Position numbers and translations under genes: made by a program | Shown: one piece after another, positions 35,981-48,300 of the stretch | Layout: each line of letters opens with the position of its first letter | Numbering within the stretch: the first letter of the stretch is position 1 | NCBI GenBank assembly: GCA_021234535.1 | Contig: CM037838.1 | Coordinates: 14,816,195-14,880,194 of the forward strand | DNA: 64,000 nucleotides | Direction of reading: 5' to 3' | Source: Stichopus chloronotus | Taxonomy: Eukaryota; Echinodermata; Holothuroidea; Aspidochirotida; Stichopodidae | The notes under the pieces: model-generated | What the model was told of the DNA's origin: nothing | The model's input: only the letters and a program-made list of their open reading frames with translations | The model's database searches: none

Positions 35981-38746
35981 TTCTAAATAATTGAGCATCC
36001 TGAACACTCTCGTGTGGTAAACACGCGCTGATATGAACACTGTGCATCAATGAAGGTTAACGAGAACACAGAATAGCTGTGTATATTTAACAGATTGTTT
36101 GAACTGACAAATGCACCTCACAGCCACCCATGTTCTAAATAATTGAACAGTATCTACTATCTACCTATCCCAAATGGAATCAACCCTACCCCAAATGGAA
36201 TCACCCCCCTTTTTTCAGGCATTCACTTCTTTTCTTCCTTTTTTAAATTTTATCTTTTATTGGTTTTTTTTCTTTAGTAATCCATGCTTTGCTTGCCCAG
36301 TATGATAGGATGCTACATACATGTATGTTACTGTGGTGCTATGAATTTATGCCTGCAGTACAGGTACAGTAGGACTATACTCAGGTAAATTGTGTTCAGT
36401 GCATTTCATATGAAAAATTCACGACATGATTTGCAGGCATACAGTAATTTATGGGCAAATGGTACTGTATGTTGTGCATTGTAAGGTGTGATTTTTATTA
36501 GCACTTTTTGGCTGAACTTGATCATTCTACTGACTCTGTGCAAGAACCAATGTCAGTTATAACTGACCAGTGCAGCAACTCTCCTGTGTACAGCACGCAG
36601 TCACCCATCCATACAAAAATCCATAAAACCCCTTTTTGGACACAACAAATATTCAGCAAATGTTTTGCTGCACTACTGTAGTGTTCAGTTTCTCTACAGT
36701 AATGCAAAGTCTCTTTGTATTCAGAACAACAGAAACATTTTTTTTCAAAGTTGAATGCTCCTTGTATTGCACAAGTCTTACAATTTAAATGTTAGCAATT
36801 TAACTATCTGTGCAGTTAAGTAATCAAATTATTATTATTGGACAAGTACTGTGCTACGTCGAAGTGCCCCGTCCACTTTGAATAAAATTTGTCTGCTTTC
36901 TGATGAAAAGAAGGAAAGTGCACAAACATTCAATGGGTGTGAGAACACCCAACATTGACCTACTCTAACCTACAGTACTTACACTCTAGAGATATGGAAG
37001 CAGTATACTGTACAACACTATGATACCAAACTTACTTTAAAGATTGTTTTCAATAACTGCCATCTATAGATTATTAGGAGCTCTGAAGAGGCCTGCCTTT
37101 TCCTTGGACACCTCAACATTTCCATGAACGCGCATTCAGTTTTTTGGGAATCAATTGTGGATTGAAAGGTATTCCTGTACTGTGATGATTACAACTTCTC
37201 TCAAGTAAATACAGTAGGAGCTACTATTTTATGGACTTAGGCAAGAGAAAAAGTACCTTACAGTACAGTACTGTAATCATGTAATGCACAGTACTGTGCA
37301 AGCAACAGCTTACTTCACCTACATTACAGTAATTCTTTTGGAAAAGGTCTGACTTTATGCAATACACAAAGTTGTAGTCTATGCAAGCATACTGTACATG
37401 AATCATTTTGTGGATCAAGAATATTTCTCAAATTGCATGCAAATACTACATAGTTACACTGTCAATGAAATCAAACTTGTATGGGACACTTCCATACTCC
37501 TGTGGCCATTCACAAGTGTACCATGCATATTTTTGTACAGAATTTTGATCAAATGTTTGACAAAGTTCTGTTCACAGTTGCTTTGTACATGTACAGTACT
37601 GTGTACTCTATAAAGCACAGCTGTTAGCCAGCAAATTTCAAGTTGGTTCTTAAAATTCTGGGATTGCCAGATTACCACATAACGTACAGTAATTTGAAAA
37701 CTGTGCTGGGGATATATTTTTTTTGTAGTATGGTGTAAGGATTTCTTTTCTTGAACCTCAGATTTGTGCAAGGAGAAGATTGCACAGTAGGTAACATCAG
37801 AATCTATCACAAGTAGGTCTAGCCTAGGCATACAGTACATGCAAATGTTCACTATAGTAGTAGATTGTGCGGATGACCTATAGTACTGTAAGGCTTTCGT
37901 AAACTTGCGTGGATGGTCATCATTTTGTAAAATTTGCAAGCATAGCTCATCTTTGTTCTTATCTCTGCATGTGGGAATTTCTCCCACAAATATTCCAATA
38001 TGGACTGGGCGAATACATGGCCCCGGATTGGGAATTTTTAGCATTATTTCCCAGCAATGTATAAAGGATCACAGATCCCCCACATATTTGCCAGCTTTGC
38101 AATCTGGACGTACTAGGCCTAAGGATTTTATGTGAAAAGGCAATCATGGTTCAATGTCCTGGGCCCTCATAAGCAAAGAGAGAAAATGATTGCACTGGGG
38201 TCAGTCCTTGTTTCAAATACCTGGAGAAAAAAGAAAAACTAATAAGGCCCCGGCTAGTGTACTATAAGTTTATATCATGTAATATGTAAGTGTCCTGTAG
38301 GCTGTACTGTATCAAGGCTAAAAGGTACAACGGTCCCAACCTCATCGATGACGTAGGCTACAGTAGCAAGTTAGTTAGTCGTACTGCAGTTTGGGCCTGT
38401 GACAAACTCACTGCATTGTCTGACACTGACAGAAGTGACAGTAACGTTATTTTACTGAAGTATTTGACAAACAGTCTAACAGTTAGGCTAGAGTGAGAGA
38501 GGCTAGGCTATAGCCTGCAAGTGCACTGCAAGCCAGTATTAACTTACTTTACTTAGTTGCAACATAAACAATGTTACGTAAGTTGTATTATCGCTAATAC
38601 TAGGCATATGGGCCTAGCTTTTTTTGAAACAAGGACTCAGGAGTACGTATGAGAGTACAATCACAACTTAAGTCGAACTTGAATAGTCAACGAGCCAAAC
38701 AGCAGTTGTTTGGGCTCGAATTTCACTAAACCCAAAAGCAACATAC

Positions 38747-39100
38747 CTGTTCTCATTAACACAGGACACTGGAATAAAATATCTGGTCACAATATAGCTG
38801 TACACATGGAGCAGTTTTGCGATACGACCATATGGGGTTCCGCTTCCAAAACAATAAACAGTGGGCAGCACGTCCGGCCAGTGCAACCAAAGTCGCCAAG
38901 ATGTGGACTTGAGCTATGATTTTTACGATTTCTTCAATATTCTACAGTGTCCCTAGTAAACTTGCGCTGAGCTGCCGAGTAACAGTCTGATTTCAGTCAA
39001 GACGACAAACCGCACGAGGAATAAATTGGCCAACAGGCCGACTGCACTTCGAACGGACAATATTTTGACTAAGCTGCGCTATTATGTAGGTACATGCGCG
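38747..39100 (-). promoter_or_regulatory. Candidate 5' exon and promoter region of DIPK1
   Basis: Around 38.87-39.10 kb the sequence becomes CpG-richer and the TACTGTA-type words that fill 12-38.5 kb largely stop. On the minus strand a good donor (GAGAACAG then gtatgt) lies at 38747. The frame before it is open back to a TAG and ends in phase 2, which would fit the second AG of the membrane exon, but it contains no ATG. If this is the first exon it is therefore probably untranslated, or its start codon lies elsewhere. The compositional change is what is seen. Promoter function and link to DIPK1 are inference. Confidence 0.3.
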
Positions 39101-41830
39101 TCAACGTAACCTTGGACTCAATGTAATGTATAGCCGACCAAGTGAAGTAACAAAAGTGAAGTGATAAAAGGTGGCGCTAGACCGTTTTAGCTCAGTCATG
39201 ATAATGGACTGTCTTTACAATGGCCTCACACAGTGTAAACAGTGACAACCATATAATTTCCACTAAAATTAGATGGGAATCACGTGATCGCCCAGTTTTA
39301 GTGACATTCGGCTCAGGAGCCTAATTTCTTTTGGTCGGGTTTTGTTTTTACTTTTTAATGTTTTCATTTTCACCTTAACACTGGTGAGTGTATGACATGG
39401 GCATGCGCAATAGGCTGTACATATCAAGCAATTGTGATATAATATGAAAGGGGGGGGGGGGGGTTGGGAGATCGGACACAATGTAGGTACTATGTGTGGT
39501 AATATTTATATGCCTGCAACAGAGAAAAAAAGGATACAATTGTTGTTTAGTGCCACGATCACTACATGTGAGTAACGTAGTCTTCACAACATTAATACAG
39601 ACTGTCTGGGTCTATCCAAGCTCTAATTTGTAATATGTATGTCGATATGACAATATGATAAGTGTGCACTATAGCTTGACTATGTAAGGGCTTTTCATAT
39701 GGAAAATTGGATAGGTTTATGATATATAGTCTTGCCGCATATTGAAAAGTTTCGATCACAAACCTCACAAATGCGTTACAGTGTGTGGGCGCATGGTGCA
39801 TTGATCGGTCTTTCTTGCGTAATGTAGTACTCGGGGTTGTGTTTTCAGGTCTGGCTAAGTTGGATTTGTGATGTTCGTACCATAACACACACAGCGGATA
39901 CTTTTTTGATTGGGCACACCTTAATTTTGTCATAAATCATGAGTTTATGGGAATGATGTCTATTAGCAAAACTCCTTCTTTTCACCCCAAATTTACATAG
40001 TATAAGGATTTATACTTTTGGCCACAAATATTTCGAAATGGCTAAACGCGTTTCTGGTAGCTGCATGTCATGGGTAGCAGGAGGGAAACAGTTGATTTTA
40101 TTTGGGTCTACAATTTTTTCGTAAACTGCGTTTGTGTGACATAAAATGACGCACTATTTTGAGGAAATTCCCTCAAATTATGACGTCACAAAATTTTGAA
40201 ATCGTCAAGATCATGTACTTCGAATGAAAATCGGCTTTTCGTGGGTTGCTTCCACGTACACATATCATTTTGAAGTATAACTGATTAGGCTTACCTTGAT
40301 TAATACAATTTAGAAATTTTGGTGTAAAATGAGCAAATGATCGTTTTTGTACAAAACTTTCGATAAGCTGGGAATTGGCGCCAAGACTACATTCAAATAT
40401 GACCGTCATAGTAAAAAAAAGGGAATATTTTCACCTTCTTATATTTCGCCCATTGAGAGTTAGTTCGATGTCAATGTAAGGTCATCTGTATCACGCATAT
40501 GTCACTTAACTTTGGCATTCTGTAAGGGATTTATTTTTTTTTGGGGGGGGGGGGGGAGAAGGGGAGTCACTGTATTTTAGAACTTACGTGTTCCAAGGGT
40601 TTCTTAAGTAGTTCCTGTGAGTAGCACAAGTCCTGGTACAAAAAAAAAATAAAAAAATAAAATAAATAAATAAATAAAAATACCTGTTAGGAACTTACCC
40701 TGACATTTGTACGTTTTTCACAGCTGATACGCCTATAACAGCATAGCGCCGCTACTTGTCAACGTTTCTCCAGGCTAATTTTCTGCCAGAAAGAGGTCAG
40801 TGTTAATCCTCGTATGAAATCTTTTCAGCTTTTACAAGGTCATCCTCTGCTAAGCATAAGGTAAGTTCATCGTTGCATTTCATTGAATGAAATGTGACAT
40901 ATTAAGGCATTACATTCTGCAATTTTGAGAACACATCGTTTAGATTCTTCTTTTTCTTTAAAACTGCCCCTTTCTGTTATCGTAATCCAAAGTACGGTCG
41001 AGAGAGTACACATGATTTTGAGAGAATGCTGTCGGTGATATGGACTATTTCCCTCGTTCGGTTAATATCATACAAAAAGATATTGCTACACTATTCCTTG
41101 CCATATCAGTTCTCAGCCGTCCCAACATCTGCAATAATAATAAAATCACACACATGCGTCAAAACTACGCTGAAACCATTGAGGCGGTATGATCTACTTA
41201 TGCAGTTTGTAAGTTGCTTAGTTCTTGCTAATCCTACAATAAGGACATAACCATTTTTCTTTTATTATGCCGCTCAGACAACTTGGACTAGTTTTACTGA
41301 TGATTGATTTTTGTCAACTCTCCTCCTAACTAGACAGTTATTCTGCGAAATGTTTCAATTTCTACATGGAGATCAGACGTTGGTTCTCAAACCATTTTCT
41401 CTGCTTACGTACACATTGCGGTAAAGAGTGACATTTCGCGCTCGTCCTACATTTCGCGCTCGTCCTCATGAAAACTATAGTTGGAATGAACCAGGTTATG
41501 TGGTTGTTGTGAGTAGGGAGGCAGGACTGTGCATGCATGTGGGGGAAGACACGGTGCCGGCAGCAAAGATTTGAAAGTAGCGCCCAAATTCATTCGCCAC
41601 GATTATATGGGAACAACAAGTCAGAAGGTTGTCAACACGTTTTTCACAACCGTTGGATTGTGAATCACCTTCTCCATGGTTAACTAAGTTGCGTTTGCAT
41701 AACTCAGTAAAGTTATGAAACAAATGAGTATAACGGTAAATAGAGAAAGACTTCAGGGCCGGATATACGCATAGGCCAGCCTGCACGTGTCCACAAAAAA
41801 GGAGTCCCTGAAAAATTACATGACTGTAAT
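39100..41830. other. Intergenic stretch, no gene seen
   Basis: CpG-richer than the preceding 27 kb, with G-runs at about 39450 and 40541 and an (AAAT)n stretch near 40660. No supported gene. Confidence 0.5.
41437..41478 (+). repeat. 18-bp tandem duplication
   Basis: ACATTTCGCGCTCGTCCT is repeated back to back. Confidence 0.85.
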
Positions 41831-41839
41831 TTTTTACCA

Positions 41840-41985
41840 TGAAGGTTGGAAGAGAATGGGAGAAAAAAATGAAAGGGAAAAGAAAGGAGAAACGAAAGAA
41901 AGAAAGAAAAAAAAGAAAGAAAAGTGGAGAAAGAAAGAAAGAAGTGGAGAAAGGAAAAGAAGAAGAAGAAAAAGCTCAGGATCTG
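41840..41985 (+). repeat. Purine-rich (GAAA/GGAGAAA)n tract
   Basis: An almost pure A/G strand. The lysine/glutamate-rich open frames across it are artefacts of composition. Confidence 0.9.
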
Positions 41986-42039
41986 ACTGTTGTGTCCACT
42001 GGAACTGATTTTGTTCTAAGGACCCATAGTTCCTGTGAT

Positions 42040-42090
42040 GTTCTCCGCCTTATCGGTGGTCTTACATCTCCGCCTTATCGGTGGTCCTAT
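42040..42090 (+). repeat. ~25-bp tandem duplication
   Basis: CTCCGCCTTATCGGTGGTC occurs twice in succession. Confidence 0.85.
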
Positions 42091-42332
42091 AAAATGTTGG
42101 GGCACATTGAAAGGATAGTAAAGAAAACTAAATTGCAAAAAAAAAAAAAAAAATGTTCCGGTGTCAGAGTGAGAGCTGAGGCTAGCCTGGTAGATAACCT
42201 CAGCAGTAGCCGATTGTGGCATGTACTTCAGGTACTTCATCGCGTTCCCATCAGGTTCGTCACCCCAAGCCCCCCTCCCCCCCCCCCCCCCCCCCGCCTG
42301 GTTTTCCACCTAGTCCACACAGAATTTCCACA

Positions 42333-42390
42333 ATGTGCTAAAATCATTTCTTGAGAAAACCCTTTTCTGCACGATGGAACGTGAGGTGAT
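42333..42390 (+). repeat. Dispersed repeat fragment, copy 2
   Basis: GTGCTAAAATCATTTCTTGA, then CCTTTTCTGCACGATGGAAC, a diverged copy of 30581-30640 in the same orientation. Confidence 0.6.
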
Positions 42391-42399
42391 ATCGAGTCA

Positions 42400-45300
42400 T
42401 ACCATCATGGTTAGGGTTCGTTCCTTCGATATAGCCTTATCATGCATGATATATCATGTGAGGATTGGCTGGATTCTCAGTATATAATTTCACTGAGTCT
42501 GCATAGGCACTAATAAACAAATGATAAGTTTACAGGATCGCACCTCCTTTGCGCTCCTCGTCAGAGCTTATGACAGCTTGACAGATAAAAGAATTCGAGA
42601 AGAATATCTGGGATAGTTTTTCATAACATTTTGTGAGAGGAACTGCTCCCTCGGATCGACCCTACAGTGGTCACGTGAGCTGACACTACATTTCTTTGCG
42701 ATTAAGGTAGTCCTTATCATTCACTATTTCATTTGTTGTAATATTCTTTATTGGGGAGCATAAATGAAGACATAATGAGCTGACCTCTTTAAATCGCCAA
42801 ATTCTAGTTAAATCATCGCTATGTCATGACCTTTACCCTCAAATTTCTAAACATCCCATCTATGTATAATTGTTCAATAACAATACTGAGAGGGGTATGA
42901 CAATCAATATGTATTATAAAAAATATTTAGATTGATAACACAGTGTGACCATTTCGAAATCTCCAGCTCCCCCCCCCCCAAAAAAAAAAAAACAATCCAT
43001 AGTTGATCTTTTTGGAGTAAGGTTTGCCGCCTTTAAAATCTTGAATTTTTCTGATATGATAAATTCGCCTATCATCTGCGAATTGCCATGGTGTGACAAA
43101 TATTTTTGGTACACTTCTGGTACACTACGCACTGACAGATGATGGCGCCTCGCTTCCCATTACACTGTCTCAAATAGTGTCAAAGATATTATCATACATA
43201 ACCAACCAAGTTTGGCCTAGTTTAGAATCCTCTGGTCCTCGAACCCGGATTTTAAAGGATAAGGAATACTAAGCTGAAACTCACAAGGTAAGGGAGACCA
43301 GAGAGCCATTTCCAGCAATCTAAGTGGTATTCTCAACAAAAGAAGCCTCTCTACGCACCAAACAATGAGGGAGGTCCCCTTAATGTCATTACTCTCCCCC
43401 CCCCCCTCCTTCTCAAACCTTTTGTCCCCTTTTTCCTCCTCCTTTGATGTCTAAAATGTAAAGAATACTTAACTGAACTTTGACAGTCCAGATACCCGGA
43501 AAGTGCTTTTTCGTCGTCCATTAGACTTTATCATGCAAAAGTTTTCCCAGTACATTTCGCACCAACTGATGGTGGCTCTCGATTTAGATAACATCATATA
43601 CTTGCCCCGACCCATCCCCTTTTCAACTGTTTGCCTTATTCAGCGCCCCTCCTTCCTTTTGTAAGAACATTCTTGTCGAACCCCGGGCTCCCACAAAGGT
43701 AAATCCGGCGCTGGCAGACATAACTTGAACGAGGTTCAAAACTGACCATTTGGGAATTACCATGCTTGACTATAAACGGCAGCTTTTCATATCAACCGAA
43801 TTAGATCTAGTTGCGGGGAGGGGCTGTAGTTCTTAGAGAGGCAAGCTTTTACACAGTAAACCAGAAGGGGTGTCGCATCCTTTGCATGAAAATTATCATT
43901 GATATGAAAAATGTAGAACAAAGTTATTTGTAGCCTTTCATCTCTTCGAATGCATGGAAAATACGCACAAAATGCGTGCAGTTATATCACATCTAGGTTA
44001 ACCTACCCTCTCTTCCCATGATGTGCGATATTCTCATCACTAATTTTCCTAGGAATAAAACATAATACGTGCAAATATATCACAGGTTCCTTGAGCTATG
44101 TCGCATAGCTGGTAATTTTTATGATTCCATAAATTTGAAATCGACAGTAAATGAAACGGATAAAAAAGGGAGAACAACGGAGTTGGGTGTCGACCTTTAG
44201 ATCTTAATAAAAGCAAAGTGCTGGTCTCATCTGGTGATAAGCTTGAAGGTAAATCAAAGACTGAAATTTGCAGAGTGACTGATATGCAGACATTTTCATA
44301 AAACTGACGGCATTTTCGCGTCAGATATGAAAGTGATGAAATTTATTCGTAACTTCCTTGAGACTTAACTTAAAAAGAACATGCATCGTTTGTCAGCAAT
44401 CAGTCATGGCCAAGTGGGCGTAACCTTGGCCCTATAGTAACGTTAGATATATCACTGGAAGCTTCACTTACACGGAAACGTAAGTGATGCCAATTGCCAG
44501 AACAAAGGGAGTCTTCTTTGATTGGATATACTCTGACTTAGTTACGAACTCAGTGATTGTTTACGCACTAGTTTTGAACCTAACTAATAACAGTGTCAAA
44601 TTCGAGATTCCATAACGGGGAAGGGAGGGAGGGGGGGGGGGGGTTGAGGGAGACAGAGAAAGAGATGAAGAGAGAGAATGAGAGAGAGGTGGGGGGGGGG
44701 GGGAATTTGCAGTGACTTGTGTCAAAGACTGATCTGGAAAGGGGTTGACAAATTTCAAAAGGGGTTCAATCTGTTCATTGACAGGCAAATCTCTCTACCT
44801 GGCAATGATGCAATTATTTGTGCTTTTGTTACGTCTTTCAAAATAATTACATTGGAGACGAGCCCTTACGCGAATTGTCACTTATAGCTTCGAAAGCATA
44901 GCGCCTCCGACGCCTAACACACGCTTATGTCTCAGGTGTTCGCAGCAATTTTCCGGGTTTTAGAGCTCCTAAGTTCATTTCTGGGGTGACTTGCCCTCAG
45001 AGGGTATAGAGGGAGGTTGATAATGCACGTCGTGTTTGAATCATCGAAAACAAAAATGGCGGCATTCTAACAGTCAGTGTAAAAAGATTTCAAGTGATAC
45101 TACTGTTGTAGGATCGGCTATTCGGTTTTTTCAAACTTGTGGTCTGTCACTGAGATCGTAACACAAATAAAGCGATATATATAAAAGTCATATCCCGGTG
45201 ACAGTATTGTTCCATGAACAAAAGATGGAAGGATAATAGCCCTATCTCTAAGGTGGCTCACACAACTGCTTGTTTGACCTTCCATAGAAATTTTCCGGGG

Positions 45301-48300
45301 GGGGGGGGGGGGATAGCGGGTACGGAAAGTCACGGCCAACACGGTATTTACGAGTTTGAGTTGAATTGTAGGTGAATTTTGAACACTTACGATCTACTCG
45401 AGTTTACAGAATTATAGAAGTTTGCGGTTCTCCATTTTCTTCCCATTTTGTTTGTTTGTTTTCTTGCACATTTTAGCAGTAACATCGTAAATACAAGCTG
45501 TTCTTTCACTTTAGAACATTTTCGTCACTTGGTGACTTTCGAAGCTTCCCCACCAATGAAGAACTACGGTAAACCTGATGTTATACGATTTCTTATGAGC
45601 AGGACCACCTCCCGTTTCCGTATTCTCCTCTACACTCTGTTTGTATGACTGGACTCCCACCCCCCCCCCCCTTGCAATCAAACTATGGACTACTGATTAA
45701 AGGGGCTTAGTGAAGGTCTTATTACACGGTATTCTGTGCTACAGGACACTGCAGTAGCACGCGTACCATCACAATTCTGAATTTCGTTGAAGAGAAATAT
45801 AAGTCTGCTAGAAGAGATAATGTTCAGCACTGTTGCCACAGCATTGATGCTATAAATAGGCCTTGAGAAAATATATTTTATTACACCACGACAGAAAAGA
45901 ATATTGATGTGTCTCTATTACCACCAGGTTGTCAAATATTTCACTCTAGGTCTTAAGTTAATTTTTCTTTGACGCCATTCAAGTTCGCATGGAGGTCATT
46001 TTTACTCAAAGTCATTCGAGGAGAATCTTTCTAAATTTGACAAAGGTGACTATGACGTCACAAAGGACTGAGCGAGTCACGTGTTCTCTAGTGCGACATG
46101 GGCATGATAAACAAGTAAGAACATTGACCAGGATATTTCCTGATGTACTGAAACTCCAAAACAAATGTACATCTATTCTTTATGAGGTTTGTTAAGTTGA
46201 ACAAACAACTGCAGAGTTGGTGAAACACCAGCCCTTTGCAATGTACGTGGATAATTCTGCATAAATGGCAGACTTGCCATCTGACACGGTTTTTGCGTGA
46301 GTGTATACAGTATCGGGCCCAAGTTGTCTCTTGGTGAGAATGACAGCCCCTTACCCAATTTTGAAAATCAGATTTGCTCAAGATGTTTCCTTACTTAGAC
46401 TAGGATTAATGATCTCTAACACTGTTTTCCCTTATCACCGAATCGTAGCTGTACTGTTGTCAGAAGAGTGGCTAATTTGAGGGAAAAAATCTTCCTACTT
46501 TAGAAAACAGTTTTCATTACAATGTATTGCATTACAATCTCAGGGTTCAATTTCCAAGTTTTCTTGCGAGAACTTCAAGCTTTGCCGTTTTGAGATTGGC
46601 AAGTCTGATGTGATCAGTGCAACACATTAATGTTTACATAACGAGGGCGGGAGGGCGGCACTGTATTCAGTTTTCCTGCAGAGTTGAGAATAATGAAAAA
46701 AAAAATCCACTGGGTTTGCTTCCTCCCATAGGCGTATTTTGAAGTGGAATACGGCCTTGCATTATGAAGTGGCAAAACGTGTAAAGTTGAAAAAAAAAAT
46801 CAACATTTTTAGAAGGAGGAAGGGGTGCCAAAATCATCTCCCTCCTCTTGATTAACATGTATCAAAATGCCACGTACAAAGAAATGTATGAACTTTTAAA
46901 AATAGACTTGGGGATTTATCTCAGTCGCCTAAACGTCTGTTTACATTTTGGTCTATAGGACTCACATTTCGAATGGCTTTGATCCTTTGCTCGGTATATA
47001 GGTATTTTTTATATATCATTTGTGTTAAGAGAAAGTAATCAGTGAATTTGTTGTCTCTAGACTAAAAGGATTAAAAAAAGATAAACTGTGTAATTTTAGA
47101 AATATCACCACTCAACACGTATAGAATATACCATGTTATATAGAACACTTAACGACATTGCAATGACGATATAAAGGTATAAAAGCCGTCGAAGTCCAGT
47201 CTAGATATCTTTATGTGGTGCGCACAGCTTCTGACATATTCCCGTAATTGGACATAATTTATTTCATAATTTATACCATTCTCAGAATCGAGGGTTGTCA
47301 CAGAGTCGTCGGTACGGGTATATAGTGCCGGTATATACTGATATACATATATATGCAGGCATGTCTATTCCAGTCTGTACAGAATCGATCTTGTCATTCA
47401 AGTGTCATATTGTTTTACTTTTTGTCTGATTTATGCGAGCAAGTTTTTACGTCACAGCACTGCAGGTTACCTTTACACAACCGGGGAGTTGTTATAGACT
47501 TCTGTAGCAACTATCTGACGTAACATTTTCAGTCCTTTTAATCAGGGAGGTCTCCATTGCACCTCCCTCTTTTAATGCAGCTCCCTTATAATACCCGCTT
47601 TTTAACACTTTTTAATCCCAGCCAGGGCTGAATCGTCTTCAACTTAATTCATTTCTATTGTACCCAGTCAGAAGTTCTCGTGAGGCCAAATGTCGTCGGC
47701 TAGTATGTGACGTGCTTGAATTCTTTCCAACAAAAGCTTGTAAAACTGCTACGGAATCTATTCTACCGTTTATCTATATCAATCTTTAATCTCATAACAC
47801 ACTGTTGAAAAATAGAAATTGTAAAATGGAAGTTTTACAGAAAGTACAACAAAGAAAGACAAAAGGAATGCAGAATTAGTTTTCAGACAATTTTTGTAAT
47901 TGTTTTTCATTTCTTTGTTTTGTTTTGTTTTGAAGTTGGAAAATATAGGAAATAGGAACATGGCTGATGTAATTCTTAAGCAGTTCAGACACAATCAAAC
48001 TTTATTTCATGTTATTATATCAAACACTCTTACCCACTGTTTTGCTAGATACAAATACGTTAAACATAATGGTATACACCAGGGACCTTGTATATCTTAT
48101 TGAGGCTGATGTTTTAATTTGGTGATGTTTCAAAGCCTTTCAACTTTATTTCACACAATATAACTGTTCCGGGCGGGTCGATTGAAACCAAAAACGTGGA
48201 AGGACTACTGTGAGTAGACTGAGGGAAAGAAGGCCAGTCTGCGCTTAGCCCTCTAACAGGTGCGTTCCGTTACACGACCTACGTTCATTACACTCCACTT

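Larger units (their letters stand above)
11722..38746 (-). other. Probable very long 5' intron of DIPK1
   Basis: No further coding exon is recognisable between the membrane exon and the CpG-richer zone near 39 kb, apart from the candidate at 25257-25444. The stretch holds the mobile elements and repeats listed separately, and long featureless parts (13.4-17.6, 18.3-20.9, 21.1-23.5, 23.8-25.2 and 25.5-27.8 kb). Assignment as one intron is inferred from its uniform composition and the missing 5' exon. Confidence 0.4.

Noticed and set aside
41787..42354. Lysine/glutamate-rich open frames of 73 and 171 codons
   Set aside because: Encoded by a purine microsatellite followed by poly-A and C runs. 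Composition artefact.
43230..43250. tRNA B-box-like word (GGGTTCGAGGAC on the minus strand)
   Set aside because: No A box, acceptor stem or SINE body could be recognised around it.
46173..46381. Two overlapping minus-strand open frames
   Set aside because: Short, overlapping in different frames, no splice context or family resemblance. They may sit in a dispersed repeat but this could not be supported.
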